Of a stretch of 12,411 nucleotides of DNA, positions 6,714-12,411 are shown in pieces. The position numbers and the translations under genes were made by a program. The notes under the pieces are model-generated. The model ran no database searches. It was not told the DNA's origin and saw only the letters and a program-made list of their open reading frames with translations. Source of the DNA: JAUUZT01 sp964654015 (GTDB taxonomy: Bacteria; Chloroflexota; Dehalococcoidia; GIF9; AB-539-J10); contig CAZZHQ010000071.1 of assembly GCA_964654015.1 (NCBI GenBank), positions 1 to 12,411 on the forward strand, given 5' to 3'. Every line of letters begins with the position of its first letter. The first letter of the stretch is position 1.

Positions 6714-7634
6714 ATGGCTAAAGTAATAGTAACAGCAGCAATCACAGGTGGTATACATACCCCAAGCATGAGCCCTTACCTGCCTACTACACCGAAACAG
6801 ATTGCCGATGAGGCAGTGCGAGCCTATGAGGCTGGGGCTGCAGTCGTCCATATTCACTCCCGTAATCCAGAAACAGGAAAACCGGTCTCTGACGTGGGAG
6901 TAATGAGGGAAATAGTTACCAGTATTAAAAGCAGGTGTAATGTGGTCGTTTGCATAACCACAGGAGGCGGTCTAGGCATGACTGTTGAAGAGCGACTCCG
7001 GCCGGTACCTTCTCTCAAACCCGAGCTTGCCTCATGTAATTTTGGGTCAATAAATTTTAATATATCGCGGGGTATGGAAATAGTAGATACCTTTAAGTAT
7101 GATTGGGAACCGGAATATTTGGAGATGACAAAAGACCTTATCTTTCCCAATACATTTAAGTCACTGGAACAGTATTTGAAAACCTTTGCTGAGAATGGGA
7201 CAAAGCCAGAAATAGAGATATATGATACCGGCATGATTTACAATCTGGCTCACATGATTCAGGAGGGTCATATTAATAAACCTGTTTATCTTCAATTTGT
7301 CCTGGGTATTCTAGGGTCCATCCAGCCGTCACCAAGCAATCTGGTATTCCTTTATACTACTGCTCGTGAAGTAATCGGCGACTTTGTTTGGTCAGTTTGC
7401 GCCGCTGGTCGGGCTCAGATGCCAATGTGTACCATGTCCTTGATTATGGGTGGTAATGTCCGAGTTGGTCTAGAGGATAGCCTCTATATTGCTAAAGGAG
7501 TTATGGCCAAGAGTAATGCTGAACAGGTAGAAAAGATAGTGAGTATAGCTCGGGCGTTAAGCCTGGAGACAGCTACACCCAACGAGGCTAGAGAAACCCT
7601 CGGCCTTAAGGGACTATCTAAAGTAGACTATTAA
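6714..7634 (+). CDS. Beta-keto acid cleavage enzyme (BKACE, DUF849 family)
   Basis: This 306-residue TIM-barrel protein belongs to the family founded by 3-keto-5-aminohexanoate cleavage enzyme (Kce). Family members cleave a beta-keto acid with acetyl-CoA to acetoacetate and a new acyl-CoA. The zinc site is intact: H46 and H48 (VVHIH) and E254 (RVGLED), with neighbouring R250 and D255 also conserved. TAAITGG at the N-terminus, TTGGG (82-86) and YLQFVLGILG are family hallmarks. In Kce, a glutamate at position 14 contacts the substrate amino group; here it is isoleucine (I14), so a non-amino substrate is likely. The protein is about 30 residues longer than Kce, mainly around 117-150. It begins 30 bp after the SDR gene, suggesting consecutive steps. 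Confidence 0.9.
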   Translation: MAKVIVTAAITGGIHTPSMSPYLPTTPKQIADEAVRAYEAGAAVVHIHSRNPETGKPVSDVGVMREIVTSIKSRCNVVVCITTGGGLGMTVEERLRPVPSLKPELASCNFGSINFNISRGMEIVDTFKYDWEPEYLEMTKDLIFPNTFKSLEQYLKTFAENGTKPEIEIYDTGMIYNLAHMIQEGHINKPVYLQFVLGILGSIQPSPSNLVFLYTTAREVIGDFVWSVCAAGRAQMPMCTMSLIMGGNVRVGLEDSLYIAKGVMAKSNAEQVEKIVSIARALSLETATPNEARETLGLKGLSKVDY

Positions 7635-7728
7635 AGAACAGATTCAATAAAAGAGTGGGCTTGAGTGAATTAAAGACGAGTAATTTTGTCAGTAAGCACT
7701 TATTTTATAGACAGAAGATTGAGTCCTG

Positions 7729-7743
7729 CTCTAACCTTTAGAG
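7729..7743. promoter_or_regulatory. Short perfect palindrome followed by TTTT between the BKACE and oxidoreductase genes
   Basis: CTCTAA (7729-7734) and TTAGAG (7738-7743) are perfect 6-bp arms with a 3-base centre, followed by TTTT at 7744-7747. It could be a weak intrinsic terminator or a regulator-binding site. The stem is AT-rich, so strong termination is unlikely. It lies in the 216-bp gap that divides the cluster into a transport/enzyme part and an oxidoreductase part. Confidence 0.35.
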
Positions 7744-7804
7744 TTTTACCTTGGTCTTAATATAAATGGGTTTTTAAATCTACAGAGTATATGGTTTTCA
7801 GTAC

Positions 7805-7832
7805 AGGGTAAGAAAGCCACAAAAATTACCCT
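7805..7832. promoter_or_regulatory. Inverted repeat abutting the ribosome binding site of the oxidoreductase operon
   Basis: AGGGTAA (7805-7811) and TTACCCT (7826-7832) form a perfect 7-bp stem with a 14-base loop. The AGGAGG ribosome binding site starts at the very next base (7833-7838). A hairpin or bound protein here could affect translation or transcription of the four downstream genes. I saw no consensus promoter in the gap that I would call with confidence. Confidence 0.4.
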
Positions 7833-7850
7833 AGGAGGAACGGGCACCAG

Positions 7851-8393
7851 ATGTGGGAAATCTTATGGCATGGTCGGGGCGGACAAGGTGTTGTGGTGGC
7901 TTCGTCAATACTGGGTACAGCTTTAAGTGTATACGAAGGGAAATACGCTATGTCGATTCCCACTTTTGGCGTTCAGCGTCGTGGGGCACCTCTGGTAGCT
8001 CTTAACCGGGTATCAGATACCCCGATACGTCGGCGCGACCTTGTGGCTGACCCTGATTATATTGTTATTCTTGATGACTCACTCACCTCAATAGCTGTGG
8101 CTGGCTGTAGGCAAGAGAAACCCTGCCATATTATTGTCAATTCTAAAAAGCCAGCCGCTGAACTTAGCCTATCCGACTGGCCACATCTTACCATAGTGGA
8201 TGCCGATGCCATAGCCTTGGAGGTGTTGAAGAGGCCTATTACTAGTACTGTAATGGTGGGCGTGGTTGCCGCTGTGACAGACCTTGTGAGTATAGATTCA
8301 GTGAAAAAAGCCATCGCTGATGTGATGGGACCAGAGATTAGCACGAGAAATATGGAGGCTAGTGAAGCTGGCTTTAAGATGGTCAGGAGATAG
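7851..8393 (+). CDS. 2-oxoacid:ferredoxin oxidoreductase, gamma subunit
   Basis: This 180-residue protein is the gamma (POR) domain subunit of a four-subunit 2-oxoacid:ferredoxin oxidoreductase. It has the family signature WHGRGGQGVVVASSILG (6-22; GRGGQG at 8-13) and FGVQRRGAPLVA (39-50), which in relatives reads G-x-x-x-R-G-G/A and helps bind coenzyme A. Length matches stand-alone gamma subunits. The ATG at 7851 follows AGGAGG at 7833-7838 with a rather long 12-base spacer. The delta gene begins two bases after its stop. Gene order gamma-delta-alpha-beta is the classic order for pyruvate and 2-oxoisovalerate enzymes. It acts in the cytoplasm as part of the complex that turns a 2-oxoacid and CoA into acyl-CoA, CO2 and reduced ferredoxin. 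Confidence 0.92.
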   Translation: MWEILWHGRGGQGVVVASSILGTALSVYEGKYAMSIPTFGVQRRGAPLVALNRVSDTPIRRRDLVADPDYIVILDDSLTSIAVAGCRQEKPCHIIVNSKKPAAELSLSDWPHLTIVDADAIALEVLKRPITSTVMVGVVAAVTDLVSIDSVKKAIADVMGPEISTRNMEASEAGFKMVRR

Positions 8394-8395
8394 TA

Positions 8396-8683
8396 ATGTC
8401 AAATACACTGCAGGAAAAGGAAAGCCGATATCCTGGCCCACAGTGGCCAGCCGGGGACATACCAATCAATGTGGGTAGCTATTCAGACACTAAACCCGTA
8501 ATTGATAAGAGCCGCTGCAGTTCCTGTCTCTTATGCTGGCTGTATTGCCCAGATGGAGCCATCTCCATTAGTGAGGAGGATAACAAGCCGATTGTCAACA
8601 ACGACCTTTGTAAAAGCTGTGGTATCTGTGTTTATGAATGTCCCTTGAAAATAATTAAGTTACAGCCAATGGAGCAGCAGTAA
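8396..8683 (+). CDS. 2-oxoacid:ferredoxin oxidoreductase, delta subunit (two 4Fe-4S clusters)
   Basis: This 95-residue ferredoxin-type subunit has two complete C-x2-C-x2-C-x3-C-P motifs: C41, C44, C47, C51 (CSSCLLCWLYCP) and C72, C75, C78, C82 (CKSCGICVYECP). They bind two 4Fe-4S clusters that carry electrons from the thiamine site to external ferredoxin. The N-terminal about 30 residues, including YPGPQWPAGDIP, are typical of the delta subunits of pyruvate/2-oxoisovalerate oxidoreductases. The gene starts two bases after the gamma stop, with CAGGAG inside the end of the gamma gene as ribosome binding site, so translation is probably coupled. Confidence 0.94.
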   Translation: MSNTLQEKESRYPGPQWPAGDIPINVGSYSDTKPVIDKSRCSSCLLCWLYCPDGAISISEEDNKPIVNNDLCKSCGICVYECPLKIIKLQPMEQQ

Positions 8684-8707
8684 GTTCTTAAGTAAGGTTC
8701 AGGTAAA

Positions 8708-9886
8708 ATGAGTGAGAAAAAGTTTATAACTGGCAATAGTGCCGTTGCTGCAGCAGTGAAACTTGCCAGAGTGGGCGTCATTGCCGTTTATCCAATCACT
8801 CCCCAGACCCCTATCGTCGAAAAGTTAGCTACTTTCGTAAGCACTGGTGAACTTAACTCTGAATATATAAGAGTCGAGTCAGAGCACTCAGCTCTGTCCG
8901 CTTGTCTGGGAGCCTGCATGGTGGGAGTTCGGCCATTTACGGCTACCTCATCCCAAGGTTTAGCCTACATGTCTGAGATACTGGCTTATGCCAGTGGGGG
9001 GCGTTATCCCCTGGTGTTGGCAAACGTTAACCGTTCAATGAGTCCACCCTGGAGCATCTGGGGTGAGCATCAGGACGCAATTCAGCAGCGGGATACAGGC
9101 TGTATCCAACTCTATGTTGAAACCGCTCAGGAAGCTCTAGACACGACAATACAGGCGTTTAAGATAGCCGAGAACCCAAATGTCTTTACTCCGGTAATGT
9201 TATGTCTTGATGGCTTTCACGTCTCCCATGCCGAGGAATTAGTGGAAATACCTGACCAGAATAATGTGGACAGGTTTTTACCTCCTTTTCAAACCTCTGC
9301 GCTTCTGGACCCTGATGAGCCCATGACTCTGGCTGCTGGCGCTTCTGGCAGGCAGTACATGGCTTGGCGCTTCCAGCAACACCAGGCAATTCAGGCGGCA
9401 AAAGAGGTTATTCAGGAGGTGGACAAGGAGTTTGAAGACATATTCGGCAGGGACTATGGTGGACTGGTGGATGCCTATAAATGTGAGGATGCCGATTGCG
9501 TGATAGTGATTATGGGTAGTTTTGCCGGGGTAGCCCGTGATACCGCTGACATGCTGCGACCAAATGGGATTAAAACTGGGGTACTGAAGATAAGGTCTTT
9601 CAGACCATTTCCCAACCAGCTTATCAGTGATTACCTGAGTTCGGCTAAGAGTGTGGTGGTTATTGACCGAGACCTGTCTTATGGCAATGAAGGTGCTCTC
9701 TGCACTGAGGTCCGCGGCGCCCTTTATGGTCTAGACCATTCCCCGACAATTACAAACTACATTGCTGGATTGGGCGGTGCTGATGTGACTATTCAGGATA
9801 TTCAAAAAGTGGTTCAAGGGGCAATTAAGGTCATGGATGCTACCGAGCACCGCATAATATTTCAGTTTATGGACGAAGACAAATGA
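8708..9886 (+). CDS. 2-oxoacid:ferredoxin oxidoreductase, alpha subunit (PorA/VorA type)
   Basis: This 392-residue subunit contains the pyrimidine-binding domain (about 1-240) and the second transketolase-like domain (about 260-370). Signatures are GNSAVAAAVKLA, YPITPQTPIVE (28-38), VESEHSA (56-62), TATSSQGL (78-85), and IWGEHQDAIQQRDTG near 117-131 followed by CIQLYVETAQEALD. The last block is typical of PorA/VorA (pyruvate or branched-chain 2-oxoacid) rather than KorA (2-oxoglutarate) enzymes. Which 2-oxoacid is used cannot be read from the sequence; a branched 2-oxoacid would fit the PanB-like neighbour. Only a weak AGG precedes the ATG at 8708, 24 bp after the delta stop. Its stop overlaps the beta start (ATGA), showing coupling. 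Confidence 0.93.
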   Translation: MSEKKFITGNSAVAAAVKLARVGVIAVYPITPQTPIVEKLATFVSTGELNSEYIRVESEHSALSACLGACMVGVRPFTATSSQGLAYMSEILAYASGGRYPLVLANVNRSMSPPWSIWGEHQDAIQQRDTGCIQLYVETAQEALDTTIQAFKIAENPNVFTPVMLCLDGFHVSHAEELVEIPDQNNVDRFLPPFQTSALLDPDEPMTLAAGASGRQYMAWRFQQHQAIQAAKEVIQEVDKEFEDIFGRDYGGLVDAYKCEDADCVIVIMGSFAGVARDTADMLRPNGIKTGVLKIRSFRPFPNQLISDYLSSAKSVVVIDRDLSYGNEGALCTEVRGALYGLDHSPTITNYIAGLGGADVTIQDIQKVVQGAIKVMDATEHRIIFQFMDEDK

Positions 9887-10758
9887 AAATTAAAGATGTC
9901 GCTAAAGAAGAATTTATCACTGGGTCACTGAGCTGTGCCGGCTGTGCGAGTATCTTGGCAGTCCGCTTGGCACTGAAAGCGCTGGGTAAACGCACTATCA
10001 CTATCGTGCCTCCGGGTTGCATGGCTGCGGTGAATTGCTTCTTACCACAGATACCATTTCGAGTACCAATGTTCGTCAGTCCTTTTGCCTCCACTGCTGC
10101 CATACTGCAAGGTGCCAGTGCCGGTTTTAAATTTAGAGGCATTAAAGACATCAACGTGCTGGGAATCGCCGGGGACGGGGCAACAGCTGATATTGGCATG
10201 GCTGCCGTCTCTCAGGCTATTGTCAGCGGCGTGAAGTTTATCTATCTTTGCGTGGATAACGAAGCCTATATGAACACCAGCGTCCAGTCAAGCTCAACTA
10301 CTCCAGCAGGAGCAGTAACAACTACTGACCCCTTCCCTCATGCTATGCAAGAAGTTAACTTGAGTAAGAAGAATCTGTTCAACATTGCTGTAGCCCACAA
10401 AATCCCCTATGCTGCCACGGCTTCGGTCTCTTACCCGCTGGACTACTACGAGAAGGTGCTCAAAGCGGCTAGAACCAACGGTCCAAGCTTTCTACATGTG
10501 CAGGTACCTTGCCCTCCAGGCTGGGGCTTTCCCACCAAAAAGACAATTGAAATCGGGCGCTTGGCTGTTAAGAGTGGCATGTGGCACCTCCTCGAATACA
10601 GTGAGGGCAAGGTCAGATTCACGCATATTCCCAAGAAAAGGCTCCCCGTCTCAGAGTACCTAGGAGCCCAGGCAAGATTCCGCAGAATGAAGCCTGATGA
10701 CATCGCCCATCTGCAGAATATGGTGAACGAGCAGTTTAGTTTAATGGGCATGGAATAA
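9883..10758 (+). CDS. 2-oxoacid:ferredoxin oxidoreductase, beta subunit (TPP-binding)
   Basis: This 291-residue subunit binds the diphosphate of thiamine diphosphate. It shows the motif GIAGDGATADIGM (94-106) ending in DNEAYMNTS (125-133), which holds the magnesium ion. Four cysteines suited to the proximal 4Fe-4S cluster are present: C18 and C21 (CAGC), C46 (PPGC) and C210 (VPCPPGW). This cluster content is typical of pyruvate/2-oxoisovalerate enzymes. The start ATG overlaps the alpha stop by four bases. The C-terminal 70 residues (GKVRFTHIPKKRLPVSEYL and following) are usual for the family. It is the last gene of the cluster; I see no convincing terminator after it. Confidence 0.94.
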   Translation: MKIKDVAKEEFITGSLSCAGCASILAVRLALKALGKRTITIVPPGCMAAVNCFLPQIPFRVPMFVSPFASTAAILQGASAGFKFRGIKDINVLGIAGDGATADIGMAAVSQAIVSGVKFIYLCVDNEAYMNTSVQSSSTTPAGAVTTTDPFPHAMQEVNLSKKNLFNIAVAHKIPYAATASVSYPLDYYEKVLKAARTNGPSFLHVQVPCPPGWGFPTKKTIEIGRLAVKSGMWHLLEYSEGKVRFTHIPKKRLPVSEYLGAQARFRRMKPDDIAHLQNMVNEQFSLMGME

Positions 10759-10837
10759 AGTATATACCTGTGAGGAATCCAAGTTTGCCTACGGGCTAGT
10801 AGAGAGGTTTACCTCATCGATACTCATTTAGCCTCAA

Positions 10838-10904
10838 AGTGAGCCGCACAGGAATCGAACCTGTAACCTGCTGATTAAGAGTCAGGCGACCTAAAACTAC
10901 CAGC
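10838..10904 (-). pseudogene. Degenerate tRNA-Lys (anticodon CTT) remnant
   Basis: Read on the minus strand, the 3' half of a tRNA is clear. The anticodon loop CTCTTAA (10875-10881) carries anticodon CTT at 10877-10879. A 5-base variable loop follows, then a perfect T-arm ACAGG-TTCGATT-CCTGT (10848-10864) and an acceptor 3' strand GCGGCTC (10841-10847) with discriminator A. The anticodon stem has one C-C mismatch, and bases after the discriminator read CTT instead of CCA. Upstream, only scraps of a D-arm (GCTGGTAG) remain and no 5' acceptor strand pairs with GCGGCTC. It is therefore probably non-functional: a decayed gene or an attachment-site remnant. Confidence 0.7.
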
Positions 10905-11080
10905 AAAGAGCCTAAAGAGGACTTGCCCCCCCCTCTAAATTCATTCTATTTGTATTTGAGTTTAGCCGTTGTTTTCGTGATTGTCAATAACACAAATCAC
11001 TGAGGGGTCTAGGAAGGCAGGTGTTACAAATAGTAAAATTAGAGCGTAACATATCCAGAGGAACTAAAATCGACTGATAA
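10905..11080. other. Non-coding spacer between the two tRNA-Lys remnants
   Basis: No credible gene is seen on either strand. The stretch holds a run of eight C at about 10926-10933, an AT-rich tract, a 6-bp inverted repeat GTGATT/AATCAC (10977-10982 and 10995-11000), and TGTTAC/GTAACA further right (about 11022-11051). None matches a regulatory site I can name. It may be junction debris from past integration events. Confidence 0.4.
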
Positions 11081-11130
11081 CCTGACTTTTAATCAGGGTG
11101 TCACAGGTTCGAGACCTGTACGGCCTACCA
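11081..11130 (+). pseudogene. 3' half of a tRNA-Lys gene (anticodon TTT), candidate attachment site
   Basis: The anticodon arm CCTGA-CTTTTAA-TCAGG (11081-11097) carries anticodon TTT at 11088-11090. A 5-base variable loop follows, then a perfectly paired T-arm ACAGG-TTCGAGA-CCTGT (11103-11119), acceptor 3' strand ACGGCCT, discriminator A and an encoded CCA (11128-11130). The expected 5' acceptor strand (AGGCCGT) and D-arm are absent upstream; only CGACTGA at 11071-11077 is reminiscent of the normal sequence. An isolated tRNA 3' half ending in CCA, with an integrase gene 174 bp further on, is the usual appearance of an integration junction. A terminator follows. Confidence 0.75.
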
Positions 11131-11149
11131 GAAACCGATTCTGAATCTG

Positions 11150-11175
11150 AAACCGCTGAAAAAGGCGGTTTTTCT
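11150..11175 (+). terminator. Rho-independent terminator after the tRNA-Lys 3' half
   Basis: AAACCGC (11150-11156) and GCGGTTT (11165-11171) form a 7-bp stem with an 8-base loop. The second arm runs into a T-rich tail. It lies 20 bases after the CCA end and fits a terminator of the original tRNA gene or of the mobile element junction. It also insulates the recombinase gene from upstream transcription. Confidence 0.75.
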
Positions 11176-11221
11176 ATTTTCCAGCGCTGACTCTGATACC
11201 CTGATTCGTCTGAGTCGGAAT

Positions 11222-11259
11222 ATCACAGAGGGCTCACAGCAACATCACAGGCGGCTCAC
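11222..11259 (+). repeat. Imperfect 16-bp direct repeats, candidate recombinase or regulator sites
   Basis: ATCACAGAGGGCTCAC (11222-11237) and ATCACAGGCGGCTCAC (11244-11259) match at 14 of 16 positions, with starts 22 bp apart, about two helical turns. A further partial CTCACGCCCGGGTCAC segment follows. The location between a tRNA 3' end and an integrase gene fits arm-type integrase binding sites or an operator for the recombinase gene. Function is inference. Confidence 0.5.
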
Positions 11260-11303
11260 GCCCGGGTCACGGATTGTGGTCGCCGGTGAGGAAGGAGCCC
11301 AAA

Positions 11304-12411
11304 ATGATAGTAGGACAACAGACAAGAAGACGAAGAAATCAGCGGTGGGAAGAGTTGGATAAACGAAGCATTCCTCTTGAACAACTGATCAGACACTACG
11401 AGGTCTACAACAGGAGCGAGGGCAAGTCCCCGAGGACCGTCTCCTGGTACACTGACTGCCTCACGAAGTTCGCCCGTTTCCTCCAGAACGGAGGCAGCCT
11501 GGTCAACCTTGCCGACGCAGGCATCGAGGAAGCACGGGAGTTCATCCTCTATCTCCAGCAGAAGCGAAAGTGGGACGACAGCGACACCATCAGAACCCGC
11601 GACGAGAATCTTTCTCCTTACACCATTCAGGGCTACGTCAGAAGCCTGCGGGCCTTCTACTCCTGGCTGCATCGGGAAGGATACACGGAAGAGAACGAAC
11701 TGGCGAATCTGAGAGTTCCGAAGGCTCCGAAGAAACTTGTCGTGGTGCTCACAGAGGAAGAGATCCAGAAAGTGCTGTCGTGCCTCGACACGAAGACTGA
11801 GGTAGGAGTCCGGAACCGAGCTCTAGTGATGACTCTGCTGGACACCGGGCTGAGATGCTCCGAGTTAGTCAACCTCACTATCGGTGATGCCGATCTGGAG
11901 AACGGATACCTCAAGGTTATGGGGAAAGGTGGCAAGGAAAGAATAGTCCCGGTCGGCAGCAGTGTCCAGAAAATCCTTCAGCGATACGTCTACCACTTCA
12001 GGCCAGAGCCGTCGCACCTGACGGTTGACAATGTGTTCCTGACGATAGAAGGGAAGCCACTCACACTCAACGGAGTGAAGCTTCTTTTCCGCAGGCTGGC
12101 CGAGAGATTAGGCGTCAAGCGACTCCATGCTCACCTGTGCCGCCATACCTTCGCAACAAACTATCTCATCAATGGCGGGGATGTTTTTTCTCTCCAGCAG
12201 ATTCTGGGGCACAGCACCCTAGAGATGGTCAGGCATTACGTTACTCTCGTCGCTTCGCAGGTGACAGTGCAGCACAGGAAATTCTCGCCGATGGATAGGA
12301 TGGAACTGGGGAAGCGTAAGTCGTCGCGAAACACCGGTCAGGACAATAATGGGAACGGTTCAAGGAGTGACAAGCGTATTTTTGCCGCACCACGCCTGAA
12401 GACGATCACGA
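11304..12411 (+). CDS. Tyrosine recombinase/integrase (XerC/XerD-like, 3' partial)
   Basis: The frame opens with ATG at 11304, seven bases after GAAGGAG, and stays open to the right edge: 369 residues with no stop seen. Residues about 24-145 form the N-terminal SAM-like core-binding domain (TVSWYTDCLTKFARFL; SPYTIQGYVRSLRAFYSWL). Residues about 148-325 form the catalytic domain with all expected residues: R184 (TGLRCSEL), K208 (MGKGGKER), H277 and R280 (HLCRHTFAT), H303 (LGHST) and the nucleophile Y312 (RHYV). After the catalytic domain is a basic, polar tail starting at QHRKFSPMDR (323-332) and at least 45 residues long. It follows a tRNA-Lys 3' half, so site-specific integration at that tRNA is likely. 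It could instead be a domestic recombinase, but the context argues against this. Confidence 0.9.
   Translation, partial: MIVGQQTRRRRNQRWEELDKRSIPLEQLIRHYEVYNRSEGKSPRTVSWYTDCLTKFARFLQNGGSLVNLADAGIEEAREFILYLQQKRKWDDSDTIRTRDENLSPYTIQGYVRSLRAFYSWLHREGYTEENELANLRVPKAPKKLVVVLTEEEIQKVLSCLDTKTEVGVRNRALVMTLLDTGLRCSELVNLTIGDADLENGYLKVMGKGGKERIVPVGSSVQKILQRYVYHFRPEPSHLTVDNVFLTIEGKPLTLNGVKLLFRRLAERLGVKRLHAHLCRHTFATNYLINGGDVFSLQQILGHSTLEMVRHYVTLVASQVTVQHRKFSPMDRMELGKRKSSRNTGQDNNGNGSRSDKRIFAAPRLKTIT

Larger units (their letters stand above)
11081..12411 (+). mobile_element. Probable end of an integrative element: tRNA-Lys 3' half plus integrase
   Basis: The tRNA-Lys 3' half, terminator, spaced direct repeats and a co-directional tyrosine recombinase occur in the order commonly found at one end of tRNA-integrated islands. 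The recombinase coding sequence is visibly richer in G/C-ending codons than the AT-rich TetR and TRAP genes, which fits separate ancestry. The other end of the element is not in the window, so its extent and direction are unknown. A second, inverted tRNA-Lys remnant at 10838-10904 suggests more than one integration event. Confidence 0.45.

Noticed and set aside
7744..7770. TAATAT/TATAAA as a -10 element for the oxidoreductase operon
   Set aside because: No acceptable -35 hexamer lies 16-18 bp upstream and such AT-rich hexamers are common by chance in this gap.
10804..10815. GAGGT/ACCTC hairpin as the terminator of the oxidoreductase operon
   Set aside because: Only 5-bp arms with a two-base centre and no T-run on either side; too weak to call.
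11050..11130. Intact tRNA-Lys(TTT) gene
   Set aside because: The 3' half is perfect, but the 5' acceptor strand that should pair with ACGGCCT and the D-arm are missing upstream.
11256..11672. Open frame of 138 codons on the minus strand
   Set aside because: It lies opposite the start and N-terminal domain of the recombinase, has no recognisable domain, and the plus-strand frame shows a full set of catalytic residues.

Overview
The window carries one long rightward gene cluster for uptake and breakdown of an organic acid, followed by a non-coding stretch with tRNA-Lys remnants and a tyrosine recombinase that runs off the right edge. The organism is probably an anaerobic or facultatively anaerobic bacterium. 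A Chloroflexota (Dehalococcoidia-like) origin is my best guess, from the long Pro-Thr linker after the lipoprotein cysteine, the mixed ATG/GTG/TTG starts, the ferredoxin-dependent 2-oxoacid oxidoreductase, and an integrase tail of a type I associate with that group. This is inference, not proof.

Layout: 1-54 is the C-terminal end of an unidentified gene. 55-152 holds a probable promoter and a palindrome. 153-743 encodes a TetR-family regulator. 744-831 is a leader with a strong but orphaned Shine-Dalgarno, a two-codon ORF, a small inverted repeat and an exact 14-bp tandem duplication. 832-3804 encodes a complete TRAP transporter: binding lipoprotein, small membrane subunit, large membrane subunit. 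3826-7634 encodes a PanB-type ketopantoate hydroxymethyltransferase, a TIM-barrel-like protein of unknown function, a threonine-dehydrogenase-like SDR and a BKACE (DUF849) enzyme. 7635-7850 is a gap with two inverted repeats. 7851-10758 encodes a four-subunit 2-oxoacid:ferredoxin oxidoreductase (gamma, delta, alpha, beta). 10759-11303 is non-coding with two oppositely oriented tRNA-Lys 3' halves, a terminator and a direct repeat. 11304-12411 is the tyrosine recombinase.

Proposed logic (inference): the TetR protein senses the substrate or a CoA derivative. The TRAP system imports a carboxylate. The SDR oxidises a beta-hydroxy group to a beta-keto acid. BKACE cleaves that with acetyl-CoA into acetoacetate and a new acyl-CoA. 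PanB, run in reverse or on a related 2-oxoacid, passes a one-carbon unit to tetrahydrofolate. The oxidoreductase converts the resulting branched 2-oxoacid to an acyl-CoA plus reduced ferredoxin. Pantoate or ketopantoate, or another hydroxymethyl branched acid, is one substrate class that would need both PanB and a branched-chain 2-oxoacid oxidoreductase. I know of no described pathway with this enzyme set. The tRNA fragments next to an integrase suggest that the cluster abuts, or lies within, a genomic island.
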